A stretch of DNA of 64,000 nt, taken from NCBI GenBank assembly GCA_021234535.1, contig CM037843.1, forward strand, positions 32,613,200-32,677,199, read 5' to 3'. The notes under the pieces were generated by a model. That model had not been told where the DNA came from, ran no database searches, and was given only the letters and a program-made list of their open reading frames with translations. A program made the translations under genes and the position numbers. The stretch comes from Stichopus chloronotus (lineage: Eukaryota; Echinodermata; Holothuroidea; Aspidochirotida; Stichopodidae). How positions within the stretch are numbered: the first letter of the stretch is position 1; every line of letters begins with the position of its first letter. Shown piece by piece: positions 12,481 through 25,726 of the stretch.

Positions 12481-15400
12481 AGAGAAAGGTGATGCAAAAT
12501 TATGAATGTAAACGGGATAAACATAAATATGCATTTGTCTTGTCACTTCACCCGAGTAGGGGGGGGGGGGATGAGAAAAGACTAACTAGGGAATGACCCA
12601 CCCCCCTGTTGCCTACTGCATTAGAAAAATCTGCATGTTATTTTTAACACTACTACTGACAATTGTGTCTTACATGTTATTTGGAAACTGGAACCAATCT
12701 GACGGTTGTAATTGGTAGTTCCATTTATAAAACTAGAAGAACATTACACAAATGATTCAGGCTACCCTGCTATTATGGACACATATTGGACACACATTTA
12801 AAAGGAATAGTTGTTTCAGGTTGAAAACAAACTATTAATCTCAGAGCAGCTTCAATTCACATCTAAAGCAGAGAATCTGCGTCATCTTGTTATCCGAAAA
12901 CCCGCCGACATTTTTAACCACTCAGTCTCAAGTTCCGACACCCTCGGTGTGCGGTTCACAGTGGACCCGATTGACGGCATGTACAGCGCATGTATGAAGC
13001 TTAGCCTGGGGGCCACTGACACTAAACTTTCCTTTGGTCATGCGATCACGCTCCTTGTCTGAATCATGGAACGTAGGCCTACCTTTGATTTTAGAGAACA
13101 TTGCGTTTCTTTTTAAACTGGAAGTGAACACTGTCAAATGGCTATGAAATATGCCACGTAGGCCCACTTGGATTGCCCTCCTAATCGCTTTCATTGCGTT
13201 TTCTTTTATGATTCTTTCCTGGGCAATGTAATCAATCGAGAAATTGTTTCAAACACTTCTTAATTGTGCAACTGATTGTGCATATATCTTGAAAACACAT
13301 ACACAATATTGATGGCGTACTGAGGCTATATATACAAGGTTCCTCTTGAAGACTTAATCCATTATCACCTGCCTATATCCCACAATCTTAACTTACCTGG
13401 TGATGCCCTGGTCGACGTAACTTGGTTTTGGTGGGTAACTCCACACCAATGCACTTAACTTTGATGCTGGGAGCAGTCCGCGATAAAAGTTGGTATTCTT
13501 CAAATTGACTATTGCTCTTTGTACACTGTACTCTCTTTTAAAGAATGCAGGGATGATACAACACTGGTTGATGTTTCCCCTTTTCTTAGTGGATTCTCTT
13601 TTTATGTTGGACTCAAGCATTGTATTGTGATAAAGAGAAATCAATGAACGATATCACTTGCAGGCTTTGTACATTGCCGATACTGAAATGCCTTGCAGTG
13701 CCAGAGAATAGAGAGACTTTTCATTTGCTTACGTGGGTATTTTCACTCCAAATGTGTTTCTGCTACGTTTTGCGGCCCATGCGGTAGTGCGCAGGTATAC
13801 GATGGCTCGCAATTTCACTCTTCTTAGGCAAGAAGAATGTGCCCCGTTTCCGGTTTTCTATTGGACAATTTTGATATGAATGTTTCGATGTACTTATCCG
13901 CCATTTGATTTGTGGCTACCGCACCGAACGCAACAGAAACCACATTTGGTGTGAACAGCCTTTTACCAAGGAAGCCGCCATGCACTATCGGTCGGTTTGA
14001 CAGGAGATATAGTGTCTGAGTGTCCCAAATTGGCACTGAAATTGAAGAGCGTTTGTCTTCAACCCGTCAACATTTCTTATAACTACGCCGTTTGACGATT
14101 CATTTGCAGTCATAATACCAGCTGGGTTGTCCTTTTATATGTGTCTGAGCACTTCAAATTGATATGTGTACCTGCATCGATACCCACAAATAAACTCAAG
14201 TTTTGATACAATGTTCGGTAGATATGTTTACATGAATATTAATTCAATCGTCCAACTAAAGGGAATGAGATACCAACGAAATACACAATATGAAATAAAA
14301 TATGTCTTCATCGATATCTGCGTACATAATTATAAGTTCACTTGACACGGAGTCATTTGTATAACGTCAACACGCTTTCTTTGTTATGACCACAAAAAAA
14401 AATGAAAAAACAATAACAACAAATAAAAAAAAACATTTTATTAAAAAAGCCAAATTTGCACTTTGACGTTGGCCAGTACTACCAAATTTCATTGAATTTC
14501 CATTGACAACCAACTGCTTTACTAGATAATCATATATAATAATTTTATTCCTTACTTTGTGTGCACGGACTCACGGGTGGAGTTGGGCAGGAATTACGAG
14601 TCCATCAAGAAATTATCCGAGTCCTTCAACACCGGTAAGCATCACTCGAAAAGAAAAGCTGTCAATCTGTAATACATGCTGACATTAAATTAACTCAATG
14701 GTGGACTTATATCGATTAAAACATTAATCTGATATTCAATAACTAATGCTGACTAAAAATATTTGTTTGTTGCATTAAATCAATTTACACGCTACCAGTA
14801 AGTAATTAATCTTTAGTATTCCACTTAGTTGTAGCACTGTTGATGCAGTGATGGCATTCAGTCCTGTGTTTTGAGTGGCTTGGAATGAAATTAAAATAAT
14901 GCTTATCTCAAGTCTAATCAATTCGAACATGAAAATGGGTTTGCGTTCCACCGTGGCCAATTACAAACACCATAGCTGGCGTTCACGCTGGAATAGACGT
15001 TGATGCTGAAACCCTTACCTTAAAAATCCAACAAGAGCAGGCGGAGGTTTAGAAACCGTCTCAAAAATGCAGAAGTCATTCCTTCAAATAACGTCTACCA
15101 ATCAGGTATTGTCAAGCAAACATAACAAGCGGCACCCCTCGCATCACGCACCGTCAGGCCCACTCTCCTTCCCAAGTTCAGAATTTCATTCGTCATTCAA
15201 ATAGTTTGTCTTCGACATTTTCTCAAGTTTTGACTTTTCTTAGTCACAATCTCCTTTGACTTATGTTACTGAATGGTAGGCTGGAGTGTAAACTCAACAA
15301 ACATCCACACCCCTGCACCCATGCAGTGTTCAAAATGTTAAAATGTTTATACATAACGATCAGGGCCGTAGCGTGAATTGTGAAGAAAAACCAAACATTC

Positions 15401-15503
15401 TATGAAAAATGGTAATAATTATCAGTCTCTTTGTTAGTTTTTTTTTACATAAGAATCATAAAGTGAATCACTCATCTATTTTCATTTTTTCGTCGGTCTA
15501 ATG

Positions 15504-15819
15504 TTGGAATATGAGTTGCACTGGCAATCGCCTGGACCTTTGATCTTCGTCAGTGATTCAGGGAAGAGACAGGGAAAAGATCACCTGTCACAAAAACTGA
15601 AAGATGTCTATGCCCTCATCTTCCAGATATTTGAAAACGAAAATTGTCTCGACGTTTTGGTTGGCTCCACAAAATTCAGACTCTACAAGAACGCCTGGCA
15701 GTCAATCACCGTTACTCTCAAACAGACTAATGGAAATGGATACGAAAATTCATGTATGCAAAAATGGGGCTTTCAGGGAAATCGACTTTTAATGATAAAT
15801 TTTTAACTCATATTCCAGC
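15504..15819 (+). mobile_element. Small repeat family with GGAATATGAGTT ends, copy 1
   Basis: TTGGAATATGAGTT at 15504-15517 and AACTCATATTCCAGC at 15805-15819 form terminal inverted repeats of a 316-bp unit. A 101-codon frame spans it, but it looks like nothing known and is not open in the other copies, so it is treated as chance. Copy 2 lies inverted 0.5 kb to the right. Confidence 0.65.
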
Positions 15820-16114
15820 TTTAAGCATATAATGAACGTGAAAAGAATCTAAACAGAAATTACCAGGACACCGCCAGGGCCTAATGATTGGAGGCACATA
15901 TTGCCCATAAGTCATCGATATGACACATCAGGTGCTCATCCAGGGTTTTAAGCAGGGAATGTGGGACTGGCTTCTCGATTAATTAGAAAAACATAATTCG
16001 GTGGCAAAATGCTAAGAATATGACTTGCTCTTATCTAGAGCAGGCCTATTTATGTTTTCTTCATTTCCATGCAGGAAAGTTAATTCAAAAGTTTCTACTT
16101 TCTAACAAGTAAAA

Positions 16115-16185
16115 ACTGGGATGAATCCTGGGATGAAACCTGGGATACATCTGAATCCAGGGATGAATCCTGGGATAGCTTCAGG
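16115..16185 (+). repeat. Short tandem GGGATGAATCCT units
   Basis: Four to five imperfect GGGATGAAtCCTGGGATga units occur in a row between the two inverted small-repeat copies. They are simple tandem sequence with no coding sense. Confidence 0.6.
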
Positions 16186-16306
16186 TTGGTGTGTAACAGC
16201 GCCACATAAAGGGCTTAGTGAAATGTGTGATCACATATAGTTATGGCTATGCTAGGGTTTATCAATGGAAAACCAGATGAAGCGAGTTAGTATTGTCCAT
16301 GTTGAA

Positions 16307-16637
16307 GCTGGAATATGAGTTAAAAATTTGTCAGTGAAAGTTAGGCACTGCTGAATGTGTCACATCCATTACAAAAATAACATTTTTTAAACCCTATTTT
16401 ACATAATGAATATTCATATCCATTCCCAATTGGTCTGTTTGATTTCAAGTAACGTTGATGGATTGCAATGCTTTCCTTGAGAGTCTGAATTTTGTAGGGA
16501 CAATAAAAACGTTGACACAATTTTCATATTCAAATATCTGTCAGACTTTGTGACAGACGATCTTTTCCTCTCCTTTCCCTTCACTGAAACACTAAGAAGA
16601 ACAAAAATAGATGACTAGGCGATTTTACAACTCATAT
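16307..16637 (-). mobile_element. Small repeat family with GGAATATGAGTT ends, copy 2 (inverted)
   Basis: The reverse complement aligns with copy 1 over its length. Shared stretches include AAAAGATC-CTGTCACAAA, ACAAAATTCAGACTCT and AATTTTTAACTCATATTCC. The ends are GCTGGAATATGAGTT (16307-16321) and AACTCATAT (16629-16637). The two copies face each other, with 16.1-16.2 kb tandem GGGATGAATCC units between them. Confidence 0.65.
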
Positions 16638-17282
16638 CTTTGTTGGTTTATCAGTCTCCTTTGGTTGTCGATGAAGACCAAGGTATTTTTCCTACAAGTG
16701 AAATTAAAGACCTACTTCATTGATCTTGTGATGTATTTAGATACAGGATTTTCTTTAGACTCTGAACACCAGCTAATTGTACCAGTATATGAACACAAGA
16801 ACTGTGTAAAGAAAAGGGAAATGAAAAAAAAAAAACTGCCAAAAAAATCTGTGAAGTAGAGCTGGACGTCAAGATATTGTTTTTCTTGCACTTGTTCAAG
16901 TTAATTATTGGTGCAGTGAAATTGACACAGCGATCAATTAAGTCAGACTTCAGTGGAGACGATAACTTTTGCGTCAATTTGGCCGTGTTAGGCCTATTTT
17001 AGTCACAGAAGATGGACGAGAGTGAACGAATAACCGAAGTGAAGGGGTACGAACAAAACCTACTTTCTATGCATACAGTACAATATGTAAATGTGTAAAC
17101 GTCACAAGGATACACTTTCAAGCAGGGGTGAGTTTTTTTTTTTAACAGAAAGCTAGAAACTCAGTGATATGTTGCTATGTTGATTTGTAGCACAAATTCT
17201 TTTCACCACCGTATTTTTTTGCACACGTACGTGCACACAGACAAAATTTTCTAGGTACAGACGAATTATCCTGTTTAAAAGT

Positions 17283-17336
17283 GTCCTGCCGGATAGGAAA
17301 TACTGTTCACTGACACAATCCCACCCGGGCAGGACG
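17283..17336. promoter_or_regulatory. Inverted repeat upstream of C1D
   Basis: GTCCTGCCGG near 17283 pairs with CCGGGCAGGAC near 17326, making a possible cruciform or paired factor site about 130 bp before the C1D start codon. AGGACG-TAAT-CGTCCT follows at once as a further palindrome. The position suits a core promoter; the role is unknown. Confidence 0.35.
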
Positions 17337-17461
17337 TAATCGTCCTACGGACACAACTTCCGTGAAACACTCAGACACTATCTCTTATCATACCGGCGAT
17401 AGAATCACAGGAACGTTGCTCACGTTCTTGATTGTCCTACAGTCGTCGTAATGACAGCAAT

Positions 17462-20400
17462 ATGGCTTGCCCGTCAGAGATTCAAACATCACTCGAAAGA
17501 TTTAAGAGATCTTTAGAAGATGTAGAGAAAGTTCTTAAACCTATTCTTGATGGCTCGATAACAGAAGTACAAGAAAAGGTGGGTGATAAGTATTTTCGCG
17601 GAACTAGCTAACCTTACCAAAGAAAGGTATTGAAGGCTACCACTACCAGAAAATGTATAAAGGCTAGACTTAAAATAGAGTCTTATTACTAATATTAGGC
17701 CCCCAGAGGTTGGAAATAGGTTTAGGTGAAATCAGTTATCCAACTTCAATGTTAACTGCTTGTCCCATTTCTGAGGTATATTTTAAAATGGTGAAAGATT
17801 TTCACTTAATTTGAAAAAGTCAATTTCGCAATGTGTGATGTGCTTCTTGCACAATTAGGCCTATGCCTTGCTTAAGTTTACTAACATTCATGTCCTTAAA
17901 AACCTAACTTTTTCTTGCATAGACTGCAGTTGGGAGAGCGTAAATACAGTTACAGTATCATCTCCCCTCTATATGGTGAAATTTTCCAACAGCATAATGA
18001 CACTTATTAACCATGATCACATTGCGACAAAGTGTATTGGCTTTCAAAAAAAAACAGAAAAAGAGGTAATTTTATTGAAACCAGTTCAAGAATGACATCA
18101 CAAAGTTATTGTGCAATTTAATTACCATTTAAATTGAGTGAATATTCATCAACATAGATCTCACCTCACGGATAATCTGAGTTGTGCCATTTGAATTAAT
18201 TTTTTAACCTTTGCATCAGATACTTTTTTATTACGAACAGTTTAAAGACTATTCATTTTACCCATTGATTTCGTGTTTTATTTTAAGTCTTAGTTTAATT
18301 GTTAAATAACACATTAACACTACAGTCAGTCATTTGACTGGATACCTCTACAAATGAGTAATTGGCCTCATGCAAACCTGAACATTACCACATACTGTAC
18401 CCCACAGTACTAATTTCGTCACTAATGGTAGGTCTAACTGTGACTTCTGCTTATCATGACTGTGGTAGAGTCCCGCCTATCGACTTTTCAGGCCTTGAGT
18501 GACCTCAAATCCTCACTTAGGCCTCCATACGTAGAGTGCTGTTACAAGTCTCTGTTCAAAGCTGAACAGAAGTTAGTTTTGGCCTAGTTTGCACCTTGTA
18601 GCATTCACACATGAAAAGTTTCCTGTGCTGTCATGTATGCATATGGAAAATAGTCTGTGCCAAAATTCTCATGTATCCTTAAAGGAAAAATGCAGTCACC
18701 CCAAACAGAAGTCATATACCACCAACGCTAATTAATGAATTACTCCTTTTGGTCATATGGTTATCATTCTTGTTTTTGAATTGCTTAATTTTGCAGCATA
18801 ACAATATTGCTTATTCAGTATATTCAACAATTTCCTGAAAAATACATACAAGCAAAAAGGAATTGCCAGAGTGTGATGATTTCTCAAAAATAAAGTAGGG
18901 ATGTCTGCTTCTTCCCTTTATCCTCCGGAAAGAATTCTTGTAAACTTAACCATCAAACTTTGCCTGTCTAGCTGATCATTTGATGCAACCAAAGTACAGT
19001 ATTCCACTGTCAGCTTTCAACATAGTGGCAATGCAAGATGAGAGCCTGAAATAAATGGTGCATGATCTCCCCCCCCCCCATCAGATAAAGGAAAAGGGCT
19101 CTAATTTAGAATTAGTGCAACAGGAGGTGATGTAACCCTTCCTAAAATCCTCAGACTGGAATGGTTGCAAACACTTTCTCTTGTTCCAAGTGTGTGCAGG
19201 TACAGTACATGTTTCTTCTTCTGTGATTTTGTGCACGGAGAATATTGTCCTGATAGACTTTGGTAAACAAGCATGAATGTTCATCATTTTAGATTACTTG
19301 CCAAAGGAATTGTAGACAAGTAACTAGCCTGCACAACAGATGTGTATTCATAATCAGGGTTGATCATTTGTTTACTTTTTGCAATTGATTTTTAAATTAT
19401 TTTTTTAATTGAAATCACAATTTTACTCAGCTTGATTTAAATAAAACAACCCTCTTTGTAATACCAAAGTCAGTGATCCATCATTTGGGTTCTGACTCAG
19501 TCTGCAGATTGTACTTGTAATCTGCAGATTGGTCCCTATTGTTTTTGGTGGAGGTCAAAGGTCATTTGAGGTCACCAGAGGTCAAATTGTTTGAACACTA
19601 TTTCTCAAGAAGCATAGCCTTGACTAATGTCATACTTAGTGTGTGGGTTTGGCGTATTGGGAAGATGATCCCTACTATTTTTGGTCTAGGTCAAGTTTAT
19701 CTGTCTGTCTCTCTGTCTGTCTATCAGTCTATCTGTCAATCTATCTGTCTCTCAGTCTGTGTATGTCTCTGTCTGTCTATCGCTGTGTCTCTCTATCTCT
19801 GTCTGTCTGTTGGTCTTTCTGTCCTTCCACAATTGTTCAAAATGCTTTTTCTCCTACATGCTTTGATGGGTTCATCTGAAACTTAGACATAATTTTTGCT
19901 GGGTGGTGGACCATATAGGGTGTTCAGGAATTTTTGGTCTAATGTCCCATGTGGGCCCTTTGGCCCATTATATAAGATGCTACAAAATGCTTCTCCTCCA
20001 ACAGATTTTACTAATTCATATACACACAGTCAATACAAACCGTGCAGAAAAATTAATAAAAAGTGATAGTTTTCATAATAATTGGATGTGATTAGTGATG
20101 CTAATTATAAGCATTGTTATTTGGTAGTATCCATCAAAATTTTTACAAATTTAATTTTTTGACAAAGATCGAACTTCTGCACTGTTGGTGCTCTAGTTTA
20201 TGAAATTCTGAAAATTGTGCAGTCCTACAGATTCTCTTGTACAATGTTGATGATTGGTTTAATGATACTCAGTGGTTCCTATGATCTGACATAATGGTAC
20301 ATAAATGGTACCTTTATGGTGTTGTGGTATGAACTTCTGCACCATTAGTGCTCTAGTTGGAATATTGCTTCATCATATTGAGGGCAAGATCCCTATTGCT

Positions 20401-23400
20401 GTTGGTGGAGTTCAGTGGTTGTGAGGGGTCAGGGGAGGTAAAAATGTGTAATCCTCAAAAGTCTAAATTCTCCAGGTGGAAACAGGGGTGTGAAGCAGCT
20501 GTGACAGCAAAAAAAAAAAAAACTGAGCTTGCAATAAGATCAAAAGACTGAATTGAGAACAATAGTACGTTTTTGTTCTTCAGAGTTATTTTAAATTACA
20601 TTTGATAAGAAAAGACATAAATCTTGATGTTATAATGATTATATACTAAAGGCAATCTTTGTTTTCTTTTCTTATGTAGATGACATCATTGGAAAAGGCC
20701 AAAACTGAGTTGGTTTCTCTGTATGCAATTAATTCCTTGTTCTGGAGTGAGTAAATTAATAGTTGTCTTGTTAAGACACAAAGTAGACACTAATTTCTGA
20801 GTTGCTAGAATGTGTAACCAGAATCCGAAGCTGAAGAGTGTAATGAATAAACATTGAACTCTTACAAATTGAATTGCTTCACAGTATGTTCATTGTCTAG
20901 ATTGATACAAAGCAACATCTGTTGTTTAAATTTTAAAAGAAACAATTATTCATGATTATGATCTGAAATATGTGGTTGGGTTGAATATCCTCGTGTGTGT
21001 ACAAGTTAACGGTCAGTTCTATTGTACTTATGCTAACATTTGGAAGGACATGCAGTATTTGGAAGAAGTGAATGTGATTTGTCACCTTTGATGAATTCTG
21101 AATATATTTTCATCCAAAAATTTTATTTTGTGCTTTGTGCCAACCCATGGTGCTGGTCCACTTAAGCTCCCTGAAATTACTTCTACTGTGGTCCAAAATC
21201 CTGGGTGTCCTCTGTAATGGAGTGATGCTGTATTTCCATATCACACTAAGTTGACCCACCAACATGAAAACAACCATTGTGATGTCACTGAAGCCAGAAC
21301 AGAAGTTGAGCCTCACAATTGAAGCAAATTGGTCAAAAAATAAAATGTTGTGCAAGAATAATTCCTGTCTTCCAGAAATTTTGAAGAACATATCAGACTC
21401 CATCTAATTTTGGTCATTTTACATGTATGATAGAGCTATTGCTGTAGGTTAAACAATGGGGATGTTATTTTTAAGGTAACAGGGTGTTGTCTGGCTGCTT
21501 GAAACTTGGGAACACATTTGTGTAGCCATAGTGGTTTGGTTAAATAATTACAGGCAATATCATAGGCATAGTTATGTATATCTGTGCCACCCTGGAACAC
21601 ATCATGTGACCTTCCATGTTCAGTATATGCATGTACTGTTTGATGACGTGAACAGATTTAAATTGTTGGGTACACAGCCCAAGCATTTTCAGCTTTGTGT
21701 GATGAAGAACAATGCCTCTTATTTCAGTTATCTCTAGTGAGATGAAAGCACTGTCAGTTAGAGACAGTCGCATATGTTAGCATGTATTGATAAATTTGTA
21801 TGTCTCATGTTGTCAGAATGTAGATACTCTGGAATACAGAAATGTAACCTTGCAATGCACTCCAAATAAGAATGGAATCAGCAAAACCAGTTTGCTTCCT
21901 TAATGGTGTTAAATGGAAGAAAGTATGTTACCTTTGAACTTCCAGACCAATGGGAGTGCAAAGGTAATTTGTGTATCACAACAAAGCTTATACTCATACA
22001 GTTAGGATATTGATAGTGTGACTGACCAGGAAGACAAAACAGGCTTATTCTGTACTTCAGATTGATGAAATAAATTTTATTGAACATTAGATGTGAAAAT
22101 TATCTTCAACATTATTTACTTTTCAAAGATAAGGGGAAAAAAATGTTGTGTCCCTTTATTTCAGTGTATCTGTGTACTCAGGGAGTTGATCTTAAAGAAC
22201 ATCCGATAAAACATGAGCTGGTAAGTATTTGGTTAATGTATGCTTTTTACCAAGCTATACAAAAATATTTGAATGTATGTTCATTTCTTTTAATGATAAA
22301 GCTCAACCATCACCAAAAATGTAAATATTCAAATATGGTCACATTTTAAAAAGTTTATTTGGCATACTGTGTCTAACTTTCAAGGAGTTACATAATTTTA
22401 ACTATTTAAAACTGTTTAATAGATAAGAATGTCTGAGGAAGTACTTTTCAACACTTGTTAGTTTTGTTCACCTGACAATCAAAGGCAGGTAACCAGTGTT
22501 TTGTACAAGGTTGCTCCTAATGTGTTCATGATCTACATACTTCAGGATAGTCTATCCACAATGACATTAATACTACTGTAAATAGACAGTAACATTTTGT
22601 TACCATCTACTCAGTCGTCATAAGGAGTGGAGTGTTGGCAGCTACCCTGGCACTGCTCTGATGAGGAATGCACAGTGGACAGTTTCATGTAAAATTGGAG
22701 AAAACAGGTTCTAGACGAACATGGGTATTTCTAAGGCATATCCAGAGATGTACAGTGGGGGGGGGGGGGGGCTGGATGTGACAACACCTTGTGAATTGTG
22801 AGACAGTTAAGGGCACTTTAGAGTTAGAGAGCAGATGTAACAGTAAGAAATGATTGACTTAATGCGATGCATGAGAATCATTTTTTGCAGACAAAATTTT
22901 TTCCTGCTGAGTAAAAATAATCAGAAGCTGAAGTGGAGTCTCCTTGCAGCAGTGTGTAACCTGTTGTTGATCTTACAGCAGTGTCAGTTTGCATCAGTCA
23001 AAAGCAGCAAGTAGATCAAAGTGTTAAGTGCTTTCACCATCTTTCGTGAAAAGAAGCTGAAATTTCAAGTCAATTATTGGATGAAAATTAAGAGCTCTGA
23101 CACCACCACCGTTGTGGAGCAGTTTGTATCCCACCACCTGAACCTAATGTATTTATACAGAGTCTTAGCTAGAGGATTCTGAGTGTTGGCTGCTGTGTTT
23201 TCTCAGTTTAGTGGGAATGCTGTCTTGGGGAAGGAGTCTAAGTGGAGGGCAACAACCCCTCCACATTAGGAATTTCATTTTGTAGATAGAATATGCTGAG
23301 ACAGCAAATGATGCAGTCCTTTTCCCTATTTTTGAGCTAGATTTTGCAATAATATATATTTAAATAAATTTTCAGACATCTTTCATGGAATTTTCCAGTG

Positions 23401-25726
23401 AATTTTGTGCTCAGTGCTGAGTAATATGGCAATTTCCTCTTCCTGGTGGTTTTGACATTAAAAGAAATTGAATGCAACTGGATCCCATTTCCTTGATCTT
23501 TATGTAAGACACATATCTTTCACAGGGACTATCATAATTCTGGTCACCTGACAAATATTTGTGCATTTCAAACTGTTTTTAGAATTATGAAAAAAAAACC
23601 CAGTAGAATTCCAAGTACATTGTTGACTAATAAAGAAACACCTTGTGATGTATTTGGGTGTACAAGCAGTGATGAAAAAGGGTAAAGCCTTCAGTAAAAA
23701 TATGACTCAATAAGTCACAAACTTGCCAGATGTGGCATGTACCAGGAAGAAAAAAAAATGTGTGTCTTGTGCAAGGAACTGAATTCATAAAGAACTCAAA
23801 GATGGTGTTCAGATTGCTTCTTTACCTAACAGGTCTTCTCAGAAACTTATCAGGCACACTCAACTCATGCTTAATGATCTTCTAGCCCTTTATTCCCATT
23901 TGATAGTGAATTCTATTCAATTTCATTTCAGAATGTTTACATGTAGAGTTTTTAATATTCTGGTTTGCAGTTCCATTTTGTTTCATTTTTACCGTTAGAC
24001 TACCCCTTTGAGCAAAGCCATGCCATTTACATGTCATGTTAAAAGTGTTTGCATCATAGCTGAGACACGCTTTATTGATGTCTGTTGATGTGTCCAATCA
24101 TTTTTGTGGTGGTAATTTTTGTTTTTGTTTTTTCTCGATAACACAGTCAAGGATACAGCAATACATGAGGAAGATGAAACAGATAACAGACAGACAGAAA
24201 GGTAGGTGATGATTACATGTAACAACGATATAGTGTTTACACCAGGTGCCTGACCAACAATTTTACAATCTGGTTCTGAAATTGCTGCCAGGTAGAACCT
24301 AGATCCAAACTTTTACCAATTGCATTGTACATGTGGCAAAGTTCAGCATGTGTGCTATCAAAGAAATTTCATGTGATGCCCATACATTTTAAAGGAAACT
24401 GTATCATGTGTCATGCCCATACAAAGGAAACTATATATTCTTCAGGTACATGCTTAATGGACCAATTATGGACTTATTTTTGGCTCAGTGCAAGCATTAA
24501 TGTTTACAAAATTGTCATTGAGAACTTGCCAAGTTGATTCCTCCAGTGCATATAAATCAGCAATCAGGGTTTCCTTGATGGAGACCAAGTTTCAAATAGA
24601 ACATGCCTTTAGAGAGTTTTGCTAATGTAGAGGAAAGGCAGAAAGAATCACTCCATTTATTCAGGATTTGTCTTTAAGTATTTGTTTGATATTTGGTTCC
24701 ATATGTTTTGCTTCCTTTGGGAAAGTCATGGGACTTAAGTAATGTCTTTGGTGTTTGTATGTATTGGCTAATGTGATATCTTATAGGGAAATGATTCATG
24801 TTCTTCATAGCCACTATATGGATACATCATGGGGAGTAGTAGAAATCAATTGTGTATATGAATAGTCATGAGGTTGCAGTATCAAGTGTAGGATAAAAAT
24901 CCCATTTTCACCTGATGTCTTCCTTTTCAAGTTATGATTCCTCAAGTTTCTTGTATTTTATTGATTTCAGCTTCTAGAATTGACAAAGGTGCTGCAAAAA
25001 GGTTTGTCAAGAGTGCCCTGTGGGATCAAAATGAAGACAAAGGTATGATACTGTGCAGAAGATAATGTAGGGATGCTACATAAGCCCATTTCATTAGATC
25101 TGATTGCTACTTTGTGACCAGTGGTCACAGCATATATGGAAGAACTCACAAATTCTGAACAATCAGAAAAATGGACCCAACTCAGCCTAACACATTTGAT
25201 ATGTGATAATGTACTGGTGGAGAAATTGTTTTCATAGTGTTACTTGAAGCCAGATCAAAAGTTTATGTGTGAATAGAGCACATTGGCAAATATAGATGAT
25301 TAAATTTCATGGAACTGGATTCTTTTGTAGGTATGTTTGACCTTTGTGAAAGGCTTGCACTGGGCAAGCTCAATACTGCATACTTTTGTGAAATGCATTT
25401 GTCACACAAAAGTGATGTTCATATTTTAAAGAGAACTAGCTTTTAAGGCCAAAAAGGTTGTATTTAAGTTACCACTTTGTTGAATTGGTAAACAAATTGA
25501 GAGTTGGTAAATATACAGTATTGGTTTTGATCATACTTATACAGTTACTAAGGTGTAGTGCACTTAGTTGTTTAAGCAGATGAAGAACCTGTCAGTAGTG
25601 TATTTCACTGGCAAACATGCTTTCATCGTTTTCACTCATCGTTTTCAATTTTTACATACAGGTGAGAGTTCAGGTGTGAAAAGAAAATCAAATCCTTCAG
25701 AGCAACCGCTTGCCAAGAAAAGGTGA
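17462..25726 (+). CDS. C1D: Nuclear nucleic acid-binding protein C1D (Rrp47/Lrp1 homologue)
   Basis: Cofactor of the nuclear RNA exosome (partner of EXOSC10/Rrp6) in rRNA and snoRNA 3' processing; the vertebrate protein is also described as a DNA-PK activator and nuclear-receptor corepressor. Exons 17462-17578, 20680-20746, 22165-22220, 24147-24201, 24971-25042 and 25662-25726 join in frame to 143 residues; human C1D has 141. The Sas10/Utp3/C1D fold spans roughly 8-115. Signature stretches are LEKAKTELVSLYAINSLFW (about 43-61), YLCTQGVDLKEHPIKHEL (63-80) and DKGAAKRFVKSALW (about 103-116). The basic tail (GVKRKS...LAKKR, 127-143) is the expected RNA-binding and nuclear-localisation region. 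At the exon 2/3 junction the usual Val after the conserved Trp becomes Met (residue 62). The start ATGGCT has A at -3 and opens the first conserved exon. No strong AATAAA was found close after the stop. Confidence 0.95.
19552..19584 (+). promoter_or_regulatory. Cluster of four AGGTCA nuclear-receptor half-sites (DR1, DR4, DR4)
   Basis: Exact AGGTCA hexamers lie at 19552-19557, 19559-19564, 19569-19574 and 19579-19584. The spacers are 1, 4 and 4 nt, and all four sites are direct. Perfect DR1 and DR4 spacings are those bound by RXR-type dimers. However, they sit in an ATCCCTATTGTTTTTGG-type repeat that recurs elsewhere in the window, so they may be passenger sequence rather than a C1D enhancer. 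Confidence 0.4.
19698..19830 (+). repeat. Imperfect (TCTG)n/(TCTA)n microsatellite
   Basis: About 130 bp of TCTG/TCTA/TCTC tetranucleotides in C1D intron 1. The long frames seen through it are a product of the repeat and are not coding. Confidence 0.85.

Larger units (their letters stand above)
9229..17461. other. Divergent intergenic region, sulfotransferase to C1D
   Basis: No complete gene is visible. It holds the retroelement, MITE and hAT pieces listed separately. Several 60-90-codon frames at 12811-13062, 12928-13194, 13393-13644 and 13824-14036 are open, and the last three share the minus strand. They show no recognisable domain and could not be joined into a gene. The rest, including 14040-15500 and 16640-17280, is plain AT-rich sequence. 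Confidence 0.6.

Noticed and set aside
15501..15806. 101-codon plus frame
   Set aside because: It coincides with a small inverted-repeat element whose other copies are not open.
19539..19886. 115-codon plus frame rich in SVCLSV repeats
   Set aside because: Produced by the TCTG microsatellite in C1D intron 1.
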